In this document: positions 1 through 5,353 of the stretch, piece after piece
Position numbering within the stretch: the first letter of the stretch is position 1
Layout of the letters: each line of letters opens with the position of its first letter
Assembly (NCBI GenBank): GCA_026706165.1
Contig: JAPOZF010000430.1
Location: forward strand, 1 to 6,361
Direction: 5' to 3'
DNA from: Gemmatimonadota bacterium
GTDB taxonomy: Bacteria; Latescibacterota; UBA2968; UBA8231
DNA: 6,361 nucleotides
Made by a program: the position numbers and the translations under genes
The notes under the pieces: model-generated
Told to the model about the DNA's origin: nothing
Databases searched by the model: none
The model's input: the letters and a program-made list of their open reading frames with translations, nothing else

Positions 1-513
1 GTGCGACCTCGGGACCACCTTGAACGGCGAGCGGTCCGGGGTCTGGTCGTCGAGGTAGTAGAGCGCCCGCGCCAGCACCGGCGAGCTCGACTGCAGCCCG
101 AAGATCTTCGAGCCGTACGGCTGCGCGTCGGTGTGCACGGCGATTCCCGGGTGCCCCGGCTGCGAGCATCCGTACCCGCACGAGGTGCAGACCAGGTCGT
201 CCCCGAACAGGTCGGTGAGGAACTCGATCATCGGCGGGTGGGCGATGACGTCGATGGCGGTGGGAGAGTCCGTCCACTGGACGTCGGAGCAGCCGCGCTG
301 ATGGGGGCTGTAGTCGACCGCCCGGGTCGGCAGCTGCGCCAGCTCTTCCCGGATCCTGTCCAGGGTTTCGGAGGAGAGCAGGCCGGGAATGACGACGTAC
401 CCCTCCAGCTCGATGGAGCGGATCTGCTCCGCCCGCGTCAGGCTCGCCCAGTCGGTCTCGTCCCGCCGCGCCCCCGCGATCTCTTCCCTGCTGTTGGTGA
501 ACGACGTGTCCAT
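1..513 (-). CDS. Phytanoyl-CoA dioxygenase (PhyH) family protein, partial (C-terminus beyond left edge)
   Basis: The minus strand is open from an ATG at 513 down to base 1, giving 171 residues with no stop; the C-terminus lies outside the window. The N-terminal half has the PhyH look: a helical start, EGYVVIPGLLS at residues 37-47, HPPMIEFLTDLFGDDL at 92-107, the iron-binding HxD as HTD at 127-129, and VVPRSH at 166-171, matching the family's VPGSH motif. The second iron-binding His and the 2-oxoglutarate Arg should follow beyond the edge. Family members are Fe(II)/2-oxoglutarate oxygenases that hydroxylate lipids, amino acids, sugars or other small molecules; the substrate cannot be read here. 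A GGAGG lies at 532-528, 14 bases before the ATG, which is a long spacing. The gene is transcribed away from the SDR/Gfo operon. The rightward open frame over the same bases is a shadow. Confidence 0.85.
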   Translation of the reverse strand, partial: MDTSFTNSREEIAGARRDETDWASLTRAEQIRSIELEGYVVIPGLLSSETLDRIREELAQLPTRAVDYSPHQRGCSDVQWTDSPTAIDVIAHPPMIEFLTDLFGDDLVCTSCGYGCSQPGHPGIAVHTDAQPYGSKIFGLQSSSPVLARALYYLDDQTPDRSPFKVVPRSH

Positions 514-662
514 GGCGGGGTAAACAACCTCCGCGAACCCCGCCGGTCAACCCCGGAATTCCGGATCCCCCGCAACCGGGGTGCATCCACGGGTGGTTAT
601 CTTTGCATGGACGCCGTCGACACCAAGGTCCACCCCCGAACGAGAAGAGAACCGATCTACCG
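514..662. promoter_or_regulatory. Divergent intergenic region between the PhyH gene and the SDR/Gfo operon
   Basis: These 149 bases must hold the start signals of both units. On the minus strand a TTGACC (550-545) lies 17 bases from TTGTTT (527-522). The -35 match is good and the -10 poor, and transcription would start almost at the PhyH ATG. On the plus strand TATCTT at 598-603 is a weak -10 candidate with no convincing -35. GAGAAGAGA at 642-650 is a purine-rich, weak ribosome site 12 bases before the SDR ATG. A 12-bp palindrome lies at 553-564, and a short inverted repeat, CCAC-GG-GTGG, at 587-596. Confidence 0.35.
553..564. other. 12-bp perfect palindrome, possible operator
   Basis: CCGGAATTCCGG reads the same on both strands. 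It lies two bases from the TTGACC that is the best -35 candidate for the leftward PhyH gene, and inside the gap shared with the rightward operon. A dimeric repressor or activator could bind here. This rests on symmetry and position only, and perfect 12-bp palindromes also occur by chance in G+C-rich DNA. Confidence 0.3.
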
Positions 663-1499
663 ATGAGACTGGAAGGCAAGCGAGCCCTGGTGACAGGGGC
701 CGGGCGCGGAATCGGCCGGCGGATTGCGCGGGCCCTCGCCGGGGAAGGGGCCCGGGTGGCCCTGCTGGCGCGCAGCCGCGGGCAGCTCGAGGACGCGGCG
801 CGGGAGCTGGAGCAGTCCGGGGCGGCCTGCCTCGTGGCCGTGGCCGATCTCGCCTCGGAAGCGGAGACGCGGTCCGCCGTCGCCTCCGTCCTCGACAGCT
901 GGGGCGGGGTCGACATTCTCGTCAACAATGCCGCGGTCCTCGGCCCCGTAGGGCCGGCCCACACCCTCGACCCGGCGGCCTGGCTCCGGACCGTGCAGGT
1001 CAACCTCGGCGGCTGCTTCCTCTGCTGCTCCCTCGTGCTTCCGGGAATGATCGGGCGCCGCTCCGGCAAGATCATCAACCTCTCGGGGGGCGGCGCCGTC
1101 GATCCGCGACCGAACTTCAGCCCCTACGCCGCCTCGAAGGCCGCCGTCGTCCGCTTCACGGAGACCCTGGCGGCCGAGGTCGCCGCACACCGGATCGACG
1201 TCAACGCCATCTCCCCCGGCGCCATCGACACCGACATGCTGCGCGAGGGAATCGCCGCCGGGGAGGCCGCCGGGGACGAGGCGGAGGAGCTGCGGCAGAT
1301 CGCCCGCCAGGGCGGCCAGGACCCGGAACGGGCCGCGGCCCTGGCCGTGCACCTCGCCTCGGCGGCAACCGACGGCCTGACCGGGAGGCTCATCAGCGCC
1401 CAGTGGGACGACTGGGAGAATCTCGACCGGAGCGGGGTCACGGAGACCGATCTCTTCACCATGAGGCGGATCACCCCCGGCCGGGAGGTTCGCGGGTGA
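663..1499 (+). CDS. SDR family NAD(P)-dependent oxidoreductase
   Basis: A 278-residue short-chain dehydrogenase/reductase. The Rossmann dinucleotide motif TGAGRGIG is at residues 11-18, Asp62 sits in the adenine-binding ADL, NNAA is at 88-91, the structural Asn is N114, and the catalytic set is S141, Y155 and K159 (YAASK). NAISPGAIDT at 181-190 is the usual SPG segment. The ATG at 663 starts directly at the first beta strand; an ATG at 603 in the same frame would add 20 atypical residues. The C-terminus is unusual. Where many SDRs end in a vDGG motif, this one has GRLISAQWDDWE at 241-252 and then a tail ending LFTMRRITPGR. I recall such tails in SDRs of surface-sugar clusters, but that is from memory. 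It shares a GTGA overlap with the Gfo/Idh/MocA gene, so the two are probably translated together on one substrate pathway. Reaction direction and substrate are unknown. Confidence 0.93.
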   Translation: MRLEGKRALVTGAGRGIGRRIARALAGEGARVALLARSRGQLEDAARELEQSGAACLVAVADLASEAETRSAVASVLDSWGGVDILVNNAAVLGPVGPAHTLDPAAWLRTVQVNLGGCFLCCSLVLPGMIGRRSGKIINLSGGGAVDPRPNFSPYAASKAAVVRFTETLAAEVAAHRIDVNAISPGAIDTDMLREGIAAGEAAGDEAEELRQIARQGGQDPERAAALAVHLASAATDGLTGRLISAQWDDWENLDRSGVTETDLFTMRRITPGREVRG

Positions 1500-2521
1500 G
1501 CTACCGGGTCGGACTGATAGGAGCCGGCGGCGCCGGGTCGAGGCGCGCGGCGGCCGTGGCGGAGTGCCCGCGGTCGCGGCTGGTCAAGGTCTGCGACCTC
1601 GACCTGGAGGCAGCGGCGAGGGCGGCGGCGCAATCCCGGGCGCAGGCCGTCGGTGCCTGGGAAGAGGTGATCGAAGATCCCGAGGTCGACATCGTCATCC
1701 TCTCGGCGACCCACGACCAGCTCTCCCCCATCGGCGCCGCCGCCGCTGCGGCGGGCAAGCACCTGCTCTGCGAGAAACCGCTAGGGCGCAACCCGTCCGA
1801 GGTGGCCGGCCTGGTCGCCGCCGCGGCCGAAAGCGGGGTCTGCCTCGCCGCCGGGTACAACCACCGCTTCCACCCCGCGGTCGCCGCGGTGCGCGGAGCA
1901 GCTGATTCCGGCCTCCTCGGGGAGCTCGACTTCATCCGCGCCCGCTACGGGCACGGCGGCCGCCCGGGGTACGACCGCGAGTGGCGCGGCGACCGGCAAA
2001 AGGCCGGGGGCGGGGAGCTGCTCGACCAGGGGGCGCACCTCGTCGACCTCTGCCTCTGGCTGCTGGGGGGTTTCGAGTCGGTGACCGGGTTCGCCGAGCG
2101 CCGCCGCTGGGACATCGAGCCGCTCGAGGACAACGCCTTCGGGCTGTTCCGCACCGGCAGCGGCCAGGTGGCCTCGATCCACGCCAGCTGGACGCAGTGG
2201 AAGAACCTGTTCAGCCTGGAGGTGTTCGGCAGCGACGGGTACGCGGTCGCCGAGGGCCTCGGCGGCTCGTACGGACCGGAGACGGTGCGCATCGGGCGCC
2301 GGCGGCCCGAGGGTGGCAAGCCGAGTGAAACCCGAACCGTTTTCGAGGCCGCGGACGGCTCCTGGTCCCGGGAGTGGACGGGCTTCCTGGACAGGCTGGA
2401 AGGGAAGCGGACATCCGGGGCCGACGGCTCGGACGCCCTGCGGACCATGCAGTGGATCTATCGCCTGTACCGCGCCGCGTCCGAGGGGCGCCCGGTTTCC
2501 GCGTCCGAATCGGTGGCCTGA
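1496..2521 (+). CDS. Gfo/Idh/MocA family oxidoreductase
   Basis: A 341-residue protein, typical family length, starting at a GTG that overlaps the SDR stop by four bases. The N-terminal Rossmann fold starts at once with VGLIGAGGAG (residues 5-14). The family lysine is in CEKP (92-95, K94), and GYNHRFHP is at 120-127. The C-terminal substrate domain has GGGELLDQGAHLVDL at 171-185, whose D177 and H181 match the conserved Asp and His next to the substrate. A beta-sheet face and a helical end follow. Family members oxidise or reduce a hydroxyl or keto group on sugars, inositols or nucleotide sugars using NAD(P). The frame is also open upstream of the GTG, but that part overlaps the SDR gene and encodes low-complexity Arg/Gly/Pro sequence, so it is not real. 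Coupling to an SDR and divergence from a PhyH oxygenase suggest successive changes to one sugar-like compound. Confidence 0.93.
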   Translation: MSYRVGLIGAGGAGSRRAAAVAECPRSRLVKVCDLDLEAAARAAAQSRAQAVGAWEEVIEDPEVDIVILSATHDQLSPIGAAAAAAGKHLLCEKPLGRNPSEVAGLVAAAAESGVCLAAGYNHRFHPAVAAVRGAADSGLLGELDFIRARYGHGGRPGYDREWRGDRQKAGGGELLDQGAHLVDLCLWLLGGFESVTGFAERRRWDIEPLEDNAFGLFRTGSGQVASIHASWTQWKNLFSLEVFGSDGYAVAEGLGGSYGPETVRIGRRRPEGGKPSETRTVFEAADGSWSREWTGFLDRLEGKRTSGADGSDALRTMQWIYRLYRAASEGRPVSASESVA

Positions 2522-2546
2522 AACGGCCCCATCCCGGCAGCTGCCC

Positions 2547-2578
2547 GCGGGAAACCGTTTCGCCCCGCCTGTTTTTTT
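2547..2578 (+). terminator. Probable intrinsic terminator of the SDR/Gfo operon
   Basis: GCGGG at 2547-2551 pairs with CCCGC at 2564-2568. Inside, AAA and TTT can also pair, leaving a small bulge. Seven T follow at 2572-2578. It lies 25 bases after the Gfo stop. The stem is short and imperfect, so it is weaker than the terminator at 2922-2961. Confidence 0.55.
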
Positions 2579-2656
2579 CTCAAAAAATCCCCGGAAATTG
2601 CGTACATTGTTTGACCATGAAGCGCCGTGAAACATCCAACCAACCGGGATTCGGAT

Positions 2657-2899
2657 ATGAGAGCGGACCAGCACGCAGCCCAGGAGGAACGGGTCTCACT
2701 CGCTTACCGCCGATTGGCTAACGCCATGATTCTCAGCACGTTACGGGAGATTTCGAAAAAGGTGGAAAGAGCGGAGGAGGCGCCGGAAGTCGATTTCGTC
2801 GAGAGCCGCCGCATCGATCCGTGGTGCGAGTTGGCAGGGTTGGAGCCGGAGGTGGTCAGAAGCGCCGCCCGGCGGATCGCAACCGAGCAAGTCTGTTGA
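2657..2899 (+). CDS. Small hypothetical protein, about 80 residues
   Basis: I do not recognise this protein. From the ATG at 2657 it has 80 residues; a GTG at 2627 in the same frame would add ten polar residues. Neither has a clear Shine-Dalgarno sequence, so the start is uncertain. It is charged and mostly helical by eye: SLAYRRLANAMILSTLREIS near the N-terminus, then an acidic segment (ERAEEAPEVDF), then WCELAGLEPEVVRSAARRI near the C-terminus, ending in Cys. It has no signal peptide, membrane segment or metal-binding motif. The pattern faintly recalls small, uncharacterised phage or host proteins with a DxWxxLxGLDPE-like tail, but this is not a firm match. Base composition is visibly less G+C-rich than in the flanking genes. 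It stands alone: the terminator at 2547-2578 precedes it and a strong one follows 22 bases after the stop, which supports its being an expressed unit. Confidence 0.6.
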   Translation: MRADQHAAQEERVSLAYRRLANAMILSTLREISKKVERAEEAPEVDFVESRRIDPWCELAGLEPEVVRSAARRIATEQVC

Positions 2900-2921
2900 C
2901 CAACGCCGAAAGATGTACTCG

Positions 2922-2961
2922 AAAGCCCCGGGGCGAACTGCCCCGGGGCTTTTTTTTTTTT
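2922..2961 (+). terminator. Strong intrinsic terminator after the small gene
   Basis: AAAGCCCCGGGGC (2922-2934) and GCCCCGGGGCTTT (2940-2952) form a perfect 13-bp stem with a five-base loop, GAACT. An unbroken run of 12 T fills 2950-2961. It lies just after the small gene's TGA (2897-2899). Read leftward, the hairpin has only three T after it, so it may also stop the convergent amidase transcript, but less well. Confidence 0.93.
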
Positions 2962-3003
2962 GCCGGGGACGGCGGCCGATGTCCTGTCCCCGGAAAATGG
3001 ATT

Positions 3004-3063
3004 TGCGGGGATTCAGCCCGCGCAAGAACCGTCGACCCCCCGTTGAGGGGATTGCAGCCTGCG
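3004..3063. repeat. Imperfect direct repeat, two copies 40 bases apart
   Basis: The copies share GGGGATT, then CAGCC, then a TGCG or CGCG end, at 3004-3022 and 3044-3063; each GGGGATT is preceded by a C-run that could pair with its G-run. They lie in the non-coding gap between the strong terminator and the amidase stop. An 8-bp inverted repeat, CCGGGGAC/GTCCCCGG, is at 2963-2970 and 2986-2993. I see no gene in 2962-3065 and no clear T-tract terminator for the leftward amidase. Confidence 0.3.
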
Positions 3064-3065
3064 GC

Positions 3066-5213
3066 TCACCTTCCGGCCAGGCGCTTCCTTCCCGCCCAGT
3101 CGAGGACGCCGCGCACGACCTTCTCGGCATCGCGCTGGCGGAGCTGCTCGAAACGCAGCGCCCAGGCGTGGTCGAGGTAGGCGAGATTGCGCAGCTCGAC
3201 CAGGACCTTGACCGCCGCCGGGTTGTTGCGCAGCACCCTCAGGCCCTGCCCCCGCATGCGGGACCCGGCTCCGAGCGCCGGCAGCAGGGACTTGGCGAAG
3301 GTTCGGGAGGCCGGGTCCCGGCGGCGGCCGTCGCGGCTCTCGTAGTAGAGCACCAGGGGCGCCCGCGGCGATTTCTTGTCTATGTCGGCGTGGAACGACA
3401 GGAAGATGCGCCGGGATTTCGGAGTGCCGGCGAACGCTTCCCGGGCGATGCGCACGCGGGCGTCGAGGCCCCTGCGGCTGCCGCGCGGCCACTGGTTGCG
3501 GGTGTTGGCCTTGTTGAGGGCGTAGCTGTTGTAGACCTCGTTCTTCTCGTTGACGAAGGTCTGCGAAGGCGGCGCGCTGCCGCGTATCAGGTGGTTGGGA
3601 CTCAGCAGCGTCATCGTCACCTTCGCTCCGTGCAGGCGCAGCAGCACGTAGGCGCGCAGGGCGATGTCGTGGACGTACTCGTCCTCCACGACGTACAGCT
3701 TGCTTCCCTTGCCGTCGGTGGTTTTCACCACCGCCCCGGGATCGAGGCCGCCGTGGCCGGGATCGAGGACGATGTTCCAGCCTTCGAGCCGGTTGCTGAG
3801 GCGGCCGGCGCGGCCGACGGCGCGCTCGAACTGCTTCCACAGCTTGCTCGCCTTCCGGTAGGTCTTCAGCGGCGACGCAGGGTGGCCCTCGTAGTACTCG
3901 CGGCCCCGCTGCCGGTTCGCCTTGGGACGCCGTCCGAAGTACGGCCCGTTTCCGACATCGATGCGGCGCACCCCCCTGGGCGCAACCTGCAGATCCGCCC
4001 AGTCGAAGTCGGCGAGCTCCAGCCGTTCGCGGCGGGCAACCAGCGGCCGGACCTTGAGACTCTGCCCCGGGTGGATGACGGAGCTTCTCAAGTTGTTTAT
4101 CCGCTTCAGCTCCGACACGCTCATCTGGTGCAGGCGGGCGATCTCGGTGAGGTTGTCCCCCCCTGTTACCATGTAGGTGCCGTGGCGCCGCGATTTTTCC
4201 GGGCTGAGCACGAGCTCCTGGCCCGGGTATATGCGGTTGGAGGTCAGCCCGTTCAGCTTCTTCAGCTCGGCGACGCTCATCGAGTAGGCGCGCGCGATCT
4301 CCCACAAGGCGTCGCCGCGCTCGACGATGTGCCTCGCCGACGGGGTGGCGCGCAGGCGCAGCTTCTGCCCCACCAGGATGCGGTCCCCCTCGATCCCGTT
4401 GAGGTCCCTGAGAACGGCGAGGGAGATGCCGTAGCGGCGGGCGATGCCGGTCAGGTTTTCCCCGCGGCGGACGATGTGGATGCCCTCGTCGACGGCCGAG
4501 GCGCGCAGGCGCAGCTTCTGCCCGGGGCGGATGCGGTCGGACTTCAGGCCGTTGAGCTGCTTGAGGAAGCCGACCGCGACGTCGAAGCGGCGGGCGATTT
4601 TCGACAGCGAATCCCCCCTGCGCACGACGTACTCGGTCACCTCCTCCGGGTCGCTTTCGGCCGCCCGCAGGCGCAGCCGCTGTCCTGCTCCTATGCGGTC
4701 CCCGCGCAGGTTGTTCAGCTTGCGGAGCTCCCGCGCCGGAACGCCGCTGGCAGCGGCGATTTCCGACAGCGTGTCCCCCCTTCTGACGATGTAGATCCCG
4801 GATGGGGCCGGTCCCAGGCGCAGTTTCTGGCCGGGGTGGATGACGGAGCCGTCGAGCCTGTTGAGGCGCCTGAGCTCGCCGGGGGAGATCCCGAAACGCG
4901 CCGCTATTCTGGTCAGATTGTCGCCGCGGCGGACCACGTACCACTCTGCCGTGGACTTCTTGCGGACGGTGAGTTTCTGGCCGACCAGGATGCGGTCTCC
5001 CTTCAGACCGCTCCAGCGGCGCAGATCCGCCACCGAAACCCCGTAGTGACGGGCGATGTCGCCCAGGGTTTCGCCGCGGCGGACGGTGTGCTGCCGGGTT
5101 TCCGTGGAGCGGGCGCCGTCGACAGGTGCGGTGCAGATCAGGACCGCGACGGCGCAGCCGAAAAGGGACAGCCGTGCCGATACCTTTCCGGTGGACGGAA
5201 AAAGGATCTTCAA
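3066..5213 (-). CDS. Exported N-acetylmuramoyl-L-alanine amidase with seven LysM domains
   Basis: A 715-residue cell-wall hydrolase. Residues 1-34 form a Sec-type signal peptide: Lys/Arg-bearing start, hydrophobic core LSLFGCAVAVLICTA, likely cut after DGA. Seven LysM domains, which bind peptidoglycan GlcNAc, lie at about 42-83, 92-133, 141-182, 195-236, 246-287, 295-336 and 347-388. A linker of about 90 residues leads to an Amidase_3 domain (479-708) with zinc ligands H487 (DPGHGG), E512 and H608 (SFHAD) and catalytic E673 (VLVEL), so it should cut the bond between MurNAc and L-Ala in the periplasm. The E512-H608 gap is longer than I remember for the family, suggesting an insertion near 538-578. 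The start is TTG at 5213; the frame has no other start codon before the upstream TAG, and no good ribosome site. Roles in cell separation or wall turnover are inferred. It diverges from selA, with no evident functional link. Confidence 0.93.
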   Translation of the reverse strand: MKILFPSTGKVSARLSLFGCAVAVLICTAPVDGARSTETRQHTVRRGETLGDIARHYGVSVADLRRWSGLKGDRILVGQKLTVRKKSTAEWYVVRRGDNLTRIAARFGISPGELRRLNRLDGSVIHPGQKLRLGPAPSGIYIVRRGDTLSEIAAASGVPARELRKLNNLRGDRIGAGQRLRLRAAESDPEEVTEYVVRRGDSLSKIARRFDVAVGFLKQLNGLKSDRIRPGQKLRLRASAVDEGIHIVRRGENLTGIARRYGISLAVLRDLNGIEGDRILVGQKLRLRATPSARHIVERGDALWEIARAYSMSVAELKKLNGLTSNRIYPGQELVLSPEKSRRHGTYMVTGGDNLTEIARLHQMSVSELKRINNLRSSVIHPGQSLKVRPLVARRERLELADFDWADLQVAPRGVRRIDVGNGPYFGRRPKANRQRGREYYEGHPASPLKTYRKASKLWKQFERAVGRAGRLSNRLEGWNIVLDPGHGGLDPGAVVKTTDGKGSKLYVVEDEYVHDIALRAYVLLRLHGAKVTMTLLSPNHLIRGSAPPSQTFVNEKNEVYNSYALNKANTRNQWPRGSRRGLDARVRIAREAFAGTPKSRRIFLSFHADIDKKSPRAPLVLYYESRDGRRRDPASRTFAKSLLPALGAGSRMRGQGLRVLRNNPAAVKVLVELRNLAYLDHAWALRFEQLRQRDAEKVVRGVLDWAGRKRLAGR
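4050..5090 (-). repeat. Tandem array encoding seven LysM domains
   Basis: Seven related units of about 42 codons recur every 49-54 codons with short linkers. Each begins like YVVRRGDxL, continues IARxxGxSxxxLxxLN, and ends RIxxGQKLRL. Units 1-5 keep the RRG turn; unit 6 has ERG and unit 7 has TGG, so the units nearest the catalytic domain have drifted most. Stretches of shared DNA, such as the bases encoding GQKLRLR, could allow recombination that changes the repeat number. Confidence 0.9.
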
Positions 5214-5291
5214 GCGGAAACGTCCGGTGGTTGCGGTCGGGGAGCGGAGGGGCGCCCGAACGGGAGGGGGGGGAGTGCTCGGGCATCGCTA

Positions 5292-5320
5292 AGTATAACC
5301 AGAACTTGAGGATAGCGCAA
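5292..5320 (-). promoter_or_regulatory. Sigma70-type promoter for the amidase gene
   Basis: On the minus strand TTGCGC (5320-5315) is followed, after exactly 17 bases, by TATACT (5297-5292), which matches the -10 consensus at five of six positions. The expected transcript start is near 5285, giving a leader of about 70 bases before the TTG start at 5213. The -35 matches only in its TTG. Confidence 0.55.
5294..5299 (+). promoter_or_regulatory. Possible -10 element for selA, overlapping the amidase -10
   Basis: TATAAC matches the -10 consensus at five of six positions and shares four base pairs with the leftward TATACT. No good -35 stands 16-18 bases upstream. A second candidate, TATTAT at 5336-5341, would start transcription only about six bases before the selA ATG. 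Neither is certain. Confidence 0.22.
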
Positions 5321-5353
5321 AAAGAAAAGGGGTTGTATTATCCTTCAATTGCT

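Noticed and set aside
1..666. Rightward open frame at the left edge
   Set aside because: It is a shadow of the PhyH gene on the other strand and has no protein-like features.
581..1495. Upstream extension of the Gfo/Idh/MocA frame
   Set aside because: It lies within the SDR gene and encodes Arg/Gly/Pro-rich sequence. The Rossmann fold begins directly after the GTG at 1496.
2897..2961. UGA of the small gene as a selenocysteine codon (Cys followed by UGA and a hairpin), considered because selA is nearby
   Set aside because: The hairpin is a textbook terminator with 12 T, and the sequence after the UGA shows no protein-like continuation before it.
3021..3054. CRISPR-like repeat ending in GTTGAGGGGATTG
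   Set aside because: The match to CRISPR repeats is only suggestive. There are at most two diverged copies, with no array of constant repeats and spacers.
5136..5213. Lipoprotein signal in the amidase (Cys at residue 27)
   Set aside because: The residues before the Cys (V-L-I) do not fit a lipobox, which needs a small residue next to the Cys. A normal signal peptide fits better.
3013..5286. Second long leftward frame (about 757 codons) overlapping the amidase gene
   Set aside because: Its product is low-complexity Arg/Pro/Ala sequence one base out of frame with the LysM/amidase reading. Only its ATG is of possible interest.
2913..5309. Very long rightward open frame (about 798 codons) opposite the amidase gene
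   Set aside because: It is antisense to a gene with clear domains, contains no recognisable fold, and its open length follows from G+C-rich codon usage and the repeated LysM DNA.
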